Shown piece after piece: positions 46,341 through 57,045 of a DNA stretch of 64,000 nt; the stretch's first letter is position 1, and every line of letters begins with the position of its first letter. Under the pieces are notes generated by a model. That model ran no database searches and had not been told where the DNA came from. It saw only the letters and a program-made list of their open reading frames with translations. The stretch comes from Cercophora sp. LCS_1 (Eukaryota; Ascomycota; Sordariomycetes; Sordariales; Lasiosphaeriaceae): contig JAPZLL010000028.1 of assembly GCA_036250225.1 (NCBI GenBank), positions 186,001 through 250,000 of the forward strand. Direction: 5' to 3'. The position numbers and the translations under genes were made by a program.

Positions 46341-47457
46341 TGTGACAGATAATATCGAAGGACCGAACAGACCGCCAAAACTCCAAAACTAACATCAAAT
46401 GCGGAGGGAGCCACAAGCTCCTTAAGTAGTCCGTGTATCACACATGCCGAACTTTCCTTTCCAATATCGCTGGTCTTGAAAATGGGTCCGTGTGTGTGTG
46501 TGTGTGCTTGTTTATATTATTGCGATTCTTGCCGTTTATTCAATATCCCACAGTCAATCGGGAGCCGTGCGCCTGTGCCTGCCGGCTTCAATAAGTGATT
46601 TAAAACACCCGGGTTCCCCATTGATCCTGTCCGACCCACGGCAGAAAGGCAGAAAAGATGCCGTACCCAATACCGGATAATCACCATTTTGGTATCGCTG
46701 CCGAGTCGGCAGTTGGTGCAGCTCATGTCCATGTCCTGGCATAATGGGATTGAGTGCGGTGGACAATGACAAATCATTGCTTCTGAATCCAAGGAATTAT
46801 TCCGTTTGGATGTGTACTCCCTTGTCCGATCACGGTCATGGTGCTCTTGTGTAATTGGCCGGCCCGTGATAACCAACAGTGTCTCTCGTCCGCCCCGTTT
46901 CGGGCGGGCGTTTGTCGGGCGGGCATTGTGCCCAGTTGCGATGCGCCAGCAAACATGACCACCAAAAAGCAAACGCCCGGGTTCCATCCAATCGAGGGTT
47001 ACACCCAATTGCGCGATTGGCTCTTCTGAAAGCAGCGGTGGCGATTCAACCTTGAAATTTCCAACAGGAATATGCCTCAATCTGCTGATCGCTGTTTGCT
47101 TCACAGAAAGAGTCCAGGCTGGGGGCTTGGCAGTGCTGTGTTGGCCGTGGTGGGCGACCCAATGGCCTGGGCTGAGTCGCTTCGTCACACCAATGGGCTG
47201 ACTTGGTGACGGACGGGCTGCGTCGGGCATCTGCGTTGCATCCTTGTGCAAGTGGGCCGCGAAGCAAAGGCAAACGAGGAGGGGCTCCGAGGCAACCACG
47301 CGTTTGACCGAGTTTGGGCATTGTTTGTCGCCGAGGGTGGTTCCACTGAGGTCTACAGCGGACGGGTCGAGGCTGGTATAAGGATCGAGGAGTTGGCAGG
47401 TTTGGGAAGAAAGAAAAGTTGACACATTGAGTTCCGTTTCAATAAAACAGCATCATC
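46341..47457. other. Intergenic region
   Basis: A GT dinucleotide run is at 46490-46506. A 302-residue minus frame at 46517-47425 has no domain, no signal and odd composition and is treated as chance. Upstream sequence of the CCCH gene. Confidence 0.5.
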
Positions 47458-49085
47458 ATGTCGTTTCACGATCGCACTTTTGAAGGGCCATTCAGCCCAA
47501 AGCCTGTTGTCCCTGCCTGTGGTTATCTGCTTCAAGGGAAACCATGCCTTACATCAGATTGTGACTCGTCCCACGACTTGAGCCTTATCGGAGCGTGGCA
47601 GAAACAGTTCAGGAAGAACTCAAAGACGTTGTGCAGACATGGAGAGAACTGCTTCTACAACCAGGATGGAAAGTGTTTCTTCTGGCATCCTCCGGCGGAC
47701 CGCCAGGCGAGAACGGCGGCAGTCTTGTGTGGACTGGAATATCTTGAAACACTGGATTTGGACACGCTGGCTGTTGACCAAGATGTTTGCATCGAGGACG
47801 AATCGGACTTGGCGAGTTTCAACAAACTGTCCAAAGATGAGATCATCGTACCAGGTAAGTCGCCATGAACACCCAACGGGAAAGGTGCTATGCTGACATT
47901 TCAGGCTCACCTCCCTTTCTCCATCCACTCACTCGATGCACAGAGGTCAAGTCGGACACCCACAATCCCGACGTCAACACTGGCTTTCACAAATACGAGC
48001 ACGCGTTTGAGCCACTGCTTCAATCTGTCCGGGTCATGAATCCAAGACTCAACATCTTCGACATAGCCGAGGTTGTAAGCAATGCAAGCAACCTGCGAAA
48101 GCTGTTTCACTTTTTCAAGAACGGGCACCACCTCACTGAGCGCTACGACCTGGAGTGGCGACGCGGTGCGCTCTTTATCTCAAAGTGGTTTGACGATCCG
48201 TCGCTGCAGTCTAGCATGGGATATGGTGCAAGTTTCGAAAAGGTCACTTGTCGTTATGATTCTCGTCTTGATCATCCCTTGCTTCGTATCAGCACAAGTC
48301 ATCATCGCGTCGTCCGATACAAGTTTGCAGGGATCGACTGTGTCGTGCAGTCCGAAGTGGACGCTTACTGTTGTGGCTGCAACCACCAGGGCATTGTCCC
48401 TCAAACAGAGACACTTTCAAAGCATCAGCATCAGCATCAGCATCAAGCAAACCAGGTGGGCGTCCCTGATGGCTTCATCACGCCCTCGAGGAAAGGCAGA
48501 CGCCCATCCGTTTCGTCAACCTCGTCTTCCTACAAAGCCCGCAACCAACGCAACCGCGCTGGCTCCAACGCATCCTCCCTGAGCTCGAGCCCGACGTTTA
48601 ACTTTCGCGCCCTCGCCATCGACGACCCAGGGCACAGCCCGAATCTGCCATCAGCCAAAGAGTCAACAACACTCAAAGTCCATCACCTGGGTCGCCATGT
48701 GCCGTCGAAATGTCTCGTCGAAGTCAAAACGTGTCGCGAAGGCGTCCAGCCCAGCTTCACGCCCGAAGCACAGCTCTACTTTAGCAGACGCACCAAGCTG
48801 TACACGGCCAAGCACCGCGGCGGCGTCTTCTCGCCGGACCAGGGGAGAGCCATCCTGGAAGACAAGGATGCCGACCTCAAAAAATGGGAAGCAACCCACC
48901 AAGCCGCACTGGGCAAGATCGGGGCCCTGCTGCGCATGTTGTGGCGACGGGTCAGGGATCTGGACGGACGAGGAGTGGAGGGGGTCAGTCTTGTCATTTC
49001 CGGCGACGGAGCAGGACCCGACGGAACGGTAAAGGCGGAGCTGTACACAGGCGAGGGCAGACGCCTGTTGCCGGCGGTGGTCTAA
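47458..49085 (+). CDS. CCCH zinc-finger protein of a fungal family often mislabelled GGPP synthetase
   Basis: Exons 47458-47854 and 47905-49085 give 525 aa. Two CCCH-type fingers lie at the N-terminus: Cys21-x8-Cys30-x4-Cys35-x3-His39 and Cys59-x5-Cys65-x7-Cys73-x3-His77, suggesting RNA binding. The body has the conserved blocks IVPGSPPFLHPL, FEPLLQSVRVMNP, SNASNLRKLFHFF, STSHHRVVRYKFAGIDCVVQ and VEVKTCREG followed by YFSRRTKLYTAKH. These blocks recur in Pezizomycotina proteins that databases often call geranylgeranyl pyrophosphate synthetase, yet no aspartate-rich DDxxD prenyltransferase motif is present. A HQHQHQHQ run and a basic Ser-rich linker lie at about 290-370. Role unknown; RNA-related is more likely than terpene synthesis. 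Confidence 0.82.
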
Positions 49086-49394
49086 TGTTTTGTTTGTCGA
49101 GTCCATAGTCGGGAAATAAGTAACCCCTCGTGCACCGAAATCTCGTGCCGACAACGTGCCGAACTGCGGGGCGTGGGGCGCGGGGAACCGGGTCGGGGGC
49201 GACACCCGCTGCCACTTGGCGCTCGGCAGCGTTCCGACTCCACCTCGCGAGTCCGAAGGAGTGGAGCTCCGATTGCCCGTCTGCGGAACCATCCCGGATA
49301 TCTCGACTTCATCCCAAGTCTTAATCACCACCATCACCAACACCATCACAACCCGTCCATTGCATCAACAACGACAAAAAAAAAAAAGACCAAA

Positions 49395-51342
49395 ATGGCA
49401 GCAGCAACCGACTACGACGTGGTGATCTGCGGCTCCGGCTCTGCCGGCCTCTGCGCCGCCATCTGGCTCTCCCGCTTCAACATCAACTACACCATCCTCG
49501 AGCGCCGCTCCGGCCCGCTCGAAGTCGGCCAAGCAGACGGCGTGCAAACCCGCACCGTCGAAATTTTGGACTCCTTCGGCCTGGCGCACGAACTCCTCGA
49601 ACAAGCCTACCACGTCCTCGAGATCGCCTTTTGGTCCTCCTCGCCCACCTCGCCATCCTCCATCCACCGCACGCGCTACGCAGCCGACAAGGAAACCGCC
49701 GTCTCGCACCAACCCCACGTTATCCTCAACCAAGCCAAGATCAACTCCCTCATGGTCAGCCAACTCGGCGCATCCCCACCAATCCAGTACAGCACAACCG
49801 TCACCTCCCTCTCCGTCCCTTCCTCCCCCACGGAGCCCATCACCGTGACCGCCACCCTCCCAGACGGCTCCCCCAAGACATGGACAACCAAATACCTCCT
49901 CGCCTGCGACGGCGCCCACTCCACCATCCGCAAATCCCTCGCCATCCCCATGGTCGGCGACACCTCCGACTCGGTCTGGGGCGTCATGGACATCTACCCG
50001 CGCACCACCTTCCCCGACATCCGCAAAAAGTGCGTCGTCAACTCCGCCGCGGGGAACATCCTCATCATCCCGCGCGAGGGCGACGCCATGGTCCGGTTCT
50101 ACATTGAGCTTCCCGCCGGCACGACCGTCCCTTCTGTCTCTCTCGAATCCCTCCAGGCCCATGCCCAGAAAGTCTTTGCGCCATACGAAATCACATTCGC
50201 GGAAACAGCATGGTGGTCTGCCTACGCGATCGGTCAACGCGTGGCGGAGCGGTTCCACGAGAGCTGGCGGGTGTTTCTCACCGGTGATGCGTGCCATACC
50301 CATTCGCCCAAGGCGGGACAGGGTATGAATGTGAGCTTGCAGGATGGGTATAATATCGGGTGGAAGCTGGGTATGGTTTTGAATGGGCTCGCGGGGGAGG
50401 AGCTAGTCAGGACGTATGTCGAGGAGAGGGAGAAGACGGCGAGGGAGTTGATTGAGTTTGATCGAGCGTTTGCGAGGTTGTTTAACTCCAAGGTGAGGAA
50501 GGAGGAAGGGGTTACGGCCGAGATGGTGGCGGAGGGGTTTGTCAAGGCGGGCCGGTATACGGCCGGGCAAGCGGTTCGGTATGAGGGGGGACTGTTGACG
50601 CAGGGCGGTGGGGAGGAGTTGGCGAGGGGCGTGGAGGTGGGGATGAGGTTTCCTAGTGCCAAGGTGGTGAGGTTTGCGGATGCGAAGGGGATGGAGCTGG
50701 TCAAGGGGATGCCGGGGGATGGGCAGTGGTTTTTGGTTGTGTTTGCGGGGGATTTGGCGAGGGAAGATGTGAGGGGGAGGTTGGAGAAGGTGAGTAGTGA
50801 CTTTCTTTTTCTTTTTTTCTTCCCTGTGCTCTCGATCCTCTTCCGGTTTGAGCGGCGATGGATGCTAACATGCTGCAGACTTGCCAGGCACTCAACAGCA
50901 TTGTCAAGAAGTTCACACCTGATGGGATGGACCCAGACAGCGTTATTGACCGGATCTTGGTGCTTCCTGGGGACAGAAAGAGTGTCGAGCAGGAGCAGAT
51001 TCCCGAGTTCTTCACCCCGGTGACAGGGAAGTGGAGGATGAAGTGTAAATTTCCGTTCTCCGTTGATATTTTGATATCTACTGACTGCTTTTAGCGCTTA
51101 TGAAGACGTTTGCTGACGACGAGGGCTACAACTCACCCCACGGTCACGCTTACGAGTTATACGGTGTGGGCCCAGAGAAGGGAGCTGTGGTCGTCGTTCG
51201 TCCAGATCAGTGTAAGTTCCCATGGACTTGGTGTAATGACCAATGCTAACATCAGCCAGATGTCGCCAAGATTACCTCCCTCGAGGATGTTGAGTCTCTT
51301 TCAGGCTACTTTGGGAAATTCCTCATTCCTGCGAGGCAATAA
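49395..51342 (+). CDS. FAD-dependent monooxygenase (phenol 2-monooxygenase/PHBH type)
   Basis: Exons 49395-50789, 50879-51044, 51095-51211 and 51260-51342 give 586 aa. The class hydroxylates phenolic rings with NADPH and oxygen. Visible motifs are the FAD-binding GSGSAGL (Gly13-x-Gly15-x-x-Gly18), the DGAHSTIRK block that binds both FAD and NADPH, and GDACHTHSPKAGQGMNVSLQ for the ribityl chain. A C-terminal thioredoxin-like domain follows (KSLMKTFADDEG, HGHAYELYGVGPEK and VVVVRPDQ), as in yeast-type phenol hydroxylases. The middle exons are placed by the protein's continuity. Substrate unclear; catabolic or biosynthetic roles both fit. Confidence 0.92.
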
Positions 51343-52300
51343 TTAGTCGGCCAAGGGCTAGCTGCCAAGGCGGTGCCGCCTGGCCAAATCCGTTTCGTTC
51401 TTGTATTTATTTATCCACGCATTGCAAGTCGGTCACAAAAAATTGTCCTCGGTCTGCAAATGATTCAAGTGTTCCACCTGTCTCCCAATGCCCAAGTTAT
51501 GTGTGTTCTGCCCACTTTCGTCTCATGCCAGGTCAAATATCAAGGCCTTTACATATGATTTTACCATCTGGAATAGGTTCGCAAGGTTCAATCTCCCTCT
51601 TGGCTTTTGCGTTCTCGGTCTATCTCGGGACAGTCCATCTCGGTAGGTGAAGTCGTCAGCGGAGTTGACTACCTAGATGCTCGGGTCTCCTGGGCCTCTT
51701 TTCCTTCTGGCAACGGCTCTTAGTGTCAGGAAGGAAGGGGTTCTGGCCGAACGCGCAGGTGAAAGGTGTGGCCGGCCGAGCTGAATGGGGCCCAGGAGAG
51801 TTGAACTGACTCTGTCGGTTCAGCTGGCCAGGGCTCCAGTTTTATGAATTCTATAGAATCTATAGTGCGGTGTTTCTGGCAGTTAGAGAACCGCCAGACT
51901 GTTATGGGGGGTGATCACCTCTGCCAATTGCGACCTGTCGGCAGGGCGTGCTGGAGAAGAAGGTAGAAAGCCCGCCAACGGAGGTGGCCGGTGAACCGTC
52001 ACCGGTGAAGCGTACGTACGACGGTTAGTAAGCACATGCAATCAAGTCACCGCAACCTTAGCCATAGGGGATGTTCACGTTGTTGGGGCCGAGTCTCAGG
52101 AAGTGGATGTGAGCGCTTACCGCCTCACCGTACTATTTGCAAAAAGCCACGTACTCCGGCTAGCAAGTCCCACACACCACCTAAATACATCCCGCTTAAG
52201 CCTGTGTCTGTAACGCTTGAGATTGCCAGAAACCTCCAAACTCCAAGCAATGCACAACCCTCTGCTCTACTTCTCAGTCACAATAACAAATTTTCAGGCC
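51343..52300. other. Convergent 3' intergenic region
   Basis: No gene seen between the flavoprotein gene and the end of the leftward pseudokinase gene. An AT-rich patch, TTCTATAGAATCTATAG, is at about 51850. Confidence 0.45.
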
Positions 52301-55300
52301 CTATCGCCGCATCGGGCCAGGGTAGTTGAATTCAAAGCGGGGATCCTCGAATTCAAGGCTCAGGCGCTTCCAACACGGGTGATCGAACGGAATAACATCA
52401 GCTTTCGAGGGCGTAAAGTAGTCGTTGGCCATGGTTGTCATTCTTTTGAGTATCTCCGTCAATGCACGACTCGTCAACCTGTCAGCGGCAGCCGGTGGCT
52501 CTCGGCTGTACTTGACGGGCTTTGGCTCTTGAATTGTGACCTGCACCACCAGCAGATAGTTGACGGCAATGTGGCAAAGCTCACGAACGAAATCGGAGCT
52601 CTTCTCGTGTGTGCATAGATATGTTGCTTGCTGCCAGGCATTAGTCATGCACCGTCGAAGCCAGCGCTCAGATGGGTTAACGTTACATACCCTCAAGACT
52701 GCTTGTTTGACTTCTACAACAGTGTGGGGAGAAGAACCCCTTTGGTGGTTACTCCTAAAAGTCGTAAAAGTGTCGAAACGAAACCTATCAGCGCTGGGCC
52801 TATTCGCGATGCGCCCGGACACAAACTTCTCATAACCCTCGGGGCCATCCAGGAGCCAAGTGGCGAAATCCATGAAAAGACATCCAAGGTGCCAAACCTC
52901 TGCAGCTGGCGAGTATGTTGACAAGATTTTGGTCTCCGGTGCATCGTAGGCCATTAAGTCGCGTAGAACGCGGCGATTGTTCGCACTTTCTTCCAAGTAA
53001 CAGACGCTTAGACCAAAGTCACTAAGCTGAACGACCCCAAGCTTTTCGTCAACTGTACCAAGAGGATCGGGTGCTGCTTTGGGATCCCAGTTCTGGTAAT
53101 GCGGGAGGTTGTCGGGCGTGATGAGGCATTGTGGACCACGGGTCTTTTCGTTCATGTCCTGATCATCCTCTGCGAGCTCGTGAACTTTCCAGAGCGCGTG
53201 GGTCACACCATAACACTGCAGAAGCATCCATTTGGCGAGGTGAAGGTCGGAGACATCACGTTTCATCCACCATTCTCTGCTTTTCCACAACTCCCCGATA
53301 CTCCTGTCGGCTGCTTCAAATATCAGATGGTAGACGGACCACTCTCGTCCCGAGATAGCCTTCGGCATCTCGATAGTTGCCAGCAGCCTCGCTATGTGGG
53401 GTGACAGTATCGATGCTGAGCGCTGCATCAAGTATACTTCATTCGTATATGCCGCGAGTTGACCCTCCTCATCTCTTGCCTCGTTAGACAGTGTCTTTAC
53501 CGCAATTAGATTGTCACTGCCATTGCGAGTGAAGCGAGGAAGGTCTTGTTGATCCTTGTGCAGCTTGAAAAAGCGTGTCGTAGCAAACCCGCCAAAAACG
53601 ACGTTCCCGTTGACTCGTTGAAATGGCAAAACCTCTTCAGTAGAGCGTACCTGATACAACATCGGCTCGAAGTAGATGGTTTGGCTGTTTCCGCCGGCCG
53701 GCCCAACTTCTTTCCCTTGGTTAGGGTCGGGCTCCCTCTTAGCGGCGAAAAACATTGGCCACAGTTCCCATCGATAGCTCATAAAGCCCTTGATTTCCCT
53801 GGCGCGCCAGTCGCGGAACAGAGATTCAAATTGCATTTCTGGCTTTGGCCCTTCGAACCGAAGTTCCAGTAACGCTGCATCGTTGAGCCCGGCGTTGACG
53901 AAGGCAAAGATCAAGCCCTCCCTTCCCACTAAAATGAGCGTCGCAAAAGTGCGCCGAAACTGCCCGCCTGTGCCGCCAGGGGTGTGTAAAGGGGGCGCGA
54001 TTCTGTTGGCGAGAGCATCGAGCTCAGCTTCTGCGAGCGGCGCGTTGACTCTGCTGTTCAAGTAGCGAAGCAACCGCAACACCGTGGTCGTGCTTAGGAC
54101 CTTGTGTAATACTGTCCACGGCAGAAAGTATCCCTTAGACCTGTAGAAGTCACTAGAGGAGGTAGGCTCTAGATGTTCTCGGATCCGTCGGACAAATTCT
54201 CCAGCCGAAAGTGCACTGTAGTCCATAGGCTCGATTGTCCAGGCGACTCGTGCAATGTGCTGTCCCTCTAGATCCGATCCCTCTTCACTGCGTATAGAGT
54301 ATTGAGAGAGATGGTGGAGTTGAGACGACCTTGCCACCACACTTGCTTGGAAAGCACCAGATTGGACCACTCCCTGAAGGAAGACGTCATTCTCAGGTAG
54401 AAGGTTGCGGTATTCTGCGAGTGTTTTAATGTCGAGATTGTCAAAGTCGCCCTCCGCATCGGCGGTATCAGGAATTTGCGGAGTATCGTCCAGAATCATG
54501 TCAGCCAAGGGCATGTCGGCATCCCCAGATACGTCCTGCGTCCCGATGTCGTCCGGCGATCTGGAACGTCTAGTGCCGGCAAATTGACTAGCTTTTAGAA
54601 TCTCGTCACCCATATCGACCAAGTCGCTTTCGGCATCGTCTTCTTCGTCGGACTGCTCCTTCTGTAGAGAGGCAAGACGCATGGTGAGCAGCATCAAAGT
54701 TTGCAAGTGCCCTGCAATATGTCGCGCCATCTTCTCGGTCCTGTTCATGGTCGGTTGTTGTGGCTCGGTTGCGATTTGGGGCACGTCTGAGTCCTCCACA
54801 TCGCCTTCAACTTTCCGGTGGGATCCAGGATGCCTCATGGCAAGTCTTGTTCTCAATGTCTTATTGGCTTCATGCCCGAGTTGCTCTTTCTGGCGTTTTT
54901 GCGACGACGCCTGAATGTCGGGACCGAGCTCTTCGATAGGAAGACAGCACAAAAGGCATTCGTCCGATGGTCTTTGTCTTTCCATCTGGCTCTGGCGAGA
55001 AACAGCTTGAAGTTGGTCGGGGGCGAACATGGCACAATGTCTTTGGGCAAGATGGGCCTGCAGTGCTTCGGGGCTTCGGTAAATTTGGTCGCTGTCGTCG
55101 CAGACGGGGCAAGCCCAGCTAGGGGTCAAGAAAACACTCCTGTGCCACTTGCCACAGTGATTCTTCATATGGTGGATCCATTTTTCAAAGCTCGCAAAGG
55201 CAGGATGACCGTCAGGGCATTTCTCCGAAAGGCAGATATAGGGTCGGAGGTCTTCATCGACGTGTCGCCTGGTTCAGGTAGATGAGCATTAAAAGTAAGC

Positions 55301-56504
55301 CACTGTTGTCTGTTTCCCACTCCATGAGAGATGCAACTCACCGCCAATCGTGATCTGCCATGTTCTTGCTGTCGATAAACTGGCCACACCAGTCGCATGG
55401 CGTGATATTCGGGTTCTCTTGGAAGGGAGGTGGAGGGTATTTCCCCAAGCTCACCTGAACCGACGAGGCCCCTTCTCTTCGCTCACTTCGTCCCCCTGCA
55501 ATTCGCGTAGGGTGCCATCTTGAGTGTTTGCTGTCAATAGTAGACAGGTCGGACTGAGACACATTGTCCAGCATCTGGCGCTGAGGATTCGAGCCCATGT
55601 GCTTCACCACGTCCGCAGCTGGGCAATTATCCACTTTCCAGGGTTTATCTGGCACTGGAGAGGCCACAATGCTTTTGCCACTGGTAGGTAGCAAGTTGGG
55701 TTGCGGCCTAGGCCGACGTACTCGACGTTCTTCCGCTCGATGAATGACATACACTATGCTCGCATATGTGTCCGCCATGGCTTCGGCCAAGCGTTTTCTT
55801 AGGAGGAAGTGGGCGCCTGGGTACAGCATCTGCGCAATGACTCGGGTAGCATCGGCAAAGCTGTCGAGGTTGAGTTTGACATCAGTAGCATGCTTTTGGG
55901 CCTTGATCTCGATTCTCCCGCGGGATGCCTGGCGGATCGTTGAACTAATGCTCTTCAGGCGAGGGAGAGTGGCTTCAATAGCGGTCAAGGCGACATTCCG
56001 AAGCTCTGACTTATGACCGTGACTGCTCTCCCCAGCACTGGAAGCCTGTTCCGCGTCTTGAGAGGCATCAAGCTTCAGAAGCTGCGATACTGATGGCCAG
56101 TTAGAAAAGGCGCGGGCCCGGACAGAGCGGTATTCCGTTGCGGTGTGGAGCGTGGCAGAGATGCAAGTAGGTGGAGGGGTGGGGGGCGAGTATGTGTTGG
56201 ACTTGAAGCAATACGTACAGAGACTTAAGTTGCTTCGGAGAATGTCCAAGAGCCGCGCAACGACATCGGCAATGTCAGGATACCTTTCGAGTTTTCTATC
56301 CAAAGACCGACTTTTGCGAGCAAAGACGCCCAGGTTGGCTGCCCATGCTGCAAACGTGTATTGGTGCTCGATGATGAGCTCTGTAACGGTGTCGAGCTCA
56401 GGCTTGTGGCTTCTAGATCCGATGAGGCACGAATCAAAGAGATCCTCGCATTCGGAGGCCATGTCGTATAGCAGGTCGCTGCTTTCGTCAACGGGTGTGG
56501 CCAT
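52301..56504 (-). CDS. C2H2 zinc-finger protein with pseudokinase-like C-terminal domain (1376 aa)
   Basis: Exons 56504-55342 and 55268-52301 join across a 73-nt intron. The N-terminal ~180 residues are helical (DESSDLLYDMASECEDLFDS). Residues about 370-470 hold several C2H2-like fingers: CDWCGQFIDS, CLSEKCPDGHPAF, then WACPVCDDSDQIYRSPEA with HLAQRH. A middle region is acidic. The C-terminal part looks like a protein kinase: the VAIK-type Lys979 (NLIAVKTLS), Glu998 (NEVYLMQ), DFG at 1138-1140 and a YDAPE activation-end motif. The catalytic loop, normally H(R/G)D...N, reads CLITPDNL, so the catalytic Asp and the loop Lys appear lost. I therefore predict a pseudokinase, with zinc fingers acting in recognition or assembly. 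The gene is divergent from the protease gene at 57046. It could have a regulatory role in the adjacent module. Confidence 0.82.
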
Positions 56505-57045
56505 GGTTGCTTGGCTTTCGATGCGGTGTCAGATTGGACGGCTGCTAGAGGGTACTGTGTGCTGCCTCTGTTGACTCGGGTTTGAGTTGTCAAGTGCCAA
56601 ACCGCGGCGATGCGATTCGTAAAGGATAAAAGCTTGGAAAGGTATATGCTGGGCAACTAGATGGGCAAGCAACTTTCTGCGTTGTCCAGCCAGACCGTAC
56701 CCCTCACGGTTCTGATCAGGTTTCCCTTTTTACCACCACACGTGACAGACACATTCGGGCAGTGGAAACAGTACGTTATCGTAAGCCGTCTTGCATCTAA
56801 CGTGCATGATAAGCAAGTGACCTTTCCAGGCAGGTGGCTGCTCACTGGATGGCTTCGTCGACCGTCACGCACGTTACCAGCGTATCACGCACGTTACTGC
56901 ATCTACCCCTCATTTTCCCATAGCTGCTTTCAGCTCCCACTTCGTCTGGTCGGGCTGACTTCGTTCAAGTTTTCCCCGCGATTTACACATTGTCCTCCCG
57001 TTCCTTGCGTTTCGTTCACAACATAGCGCTTCAACCGAGCCCTCG
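56505..57045. promoter_or_regulatory. Shared bidirectional promoter with repeated GCACGTTA element
   Basis: The 541 bp between divergent starts contain TCACGCACGTTAC twice (56865-56877 and 56885-56897) and its core inverted as TAACGTGC (56798-56805). Three copies in 100 bp suggest a shared binding site controlling both genes. Confidence 0.4.

Noticed and set aside
46517..47425. 302-residue open frame on the minus strand
   Set aside because: No domain, signal peptide or motif, composition unlike neighbouring genes, and it covers the promoter of the CCCH gene. Long chance frames are expected in GC-rich DNA.
49365..50303. 312-residue frame antisense to the flavoprotein gene
   Set aside because: Shadow frame; the plus strand has clear FAD motifs and proper introns.
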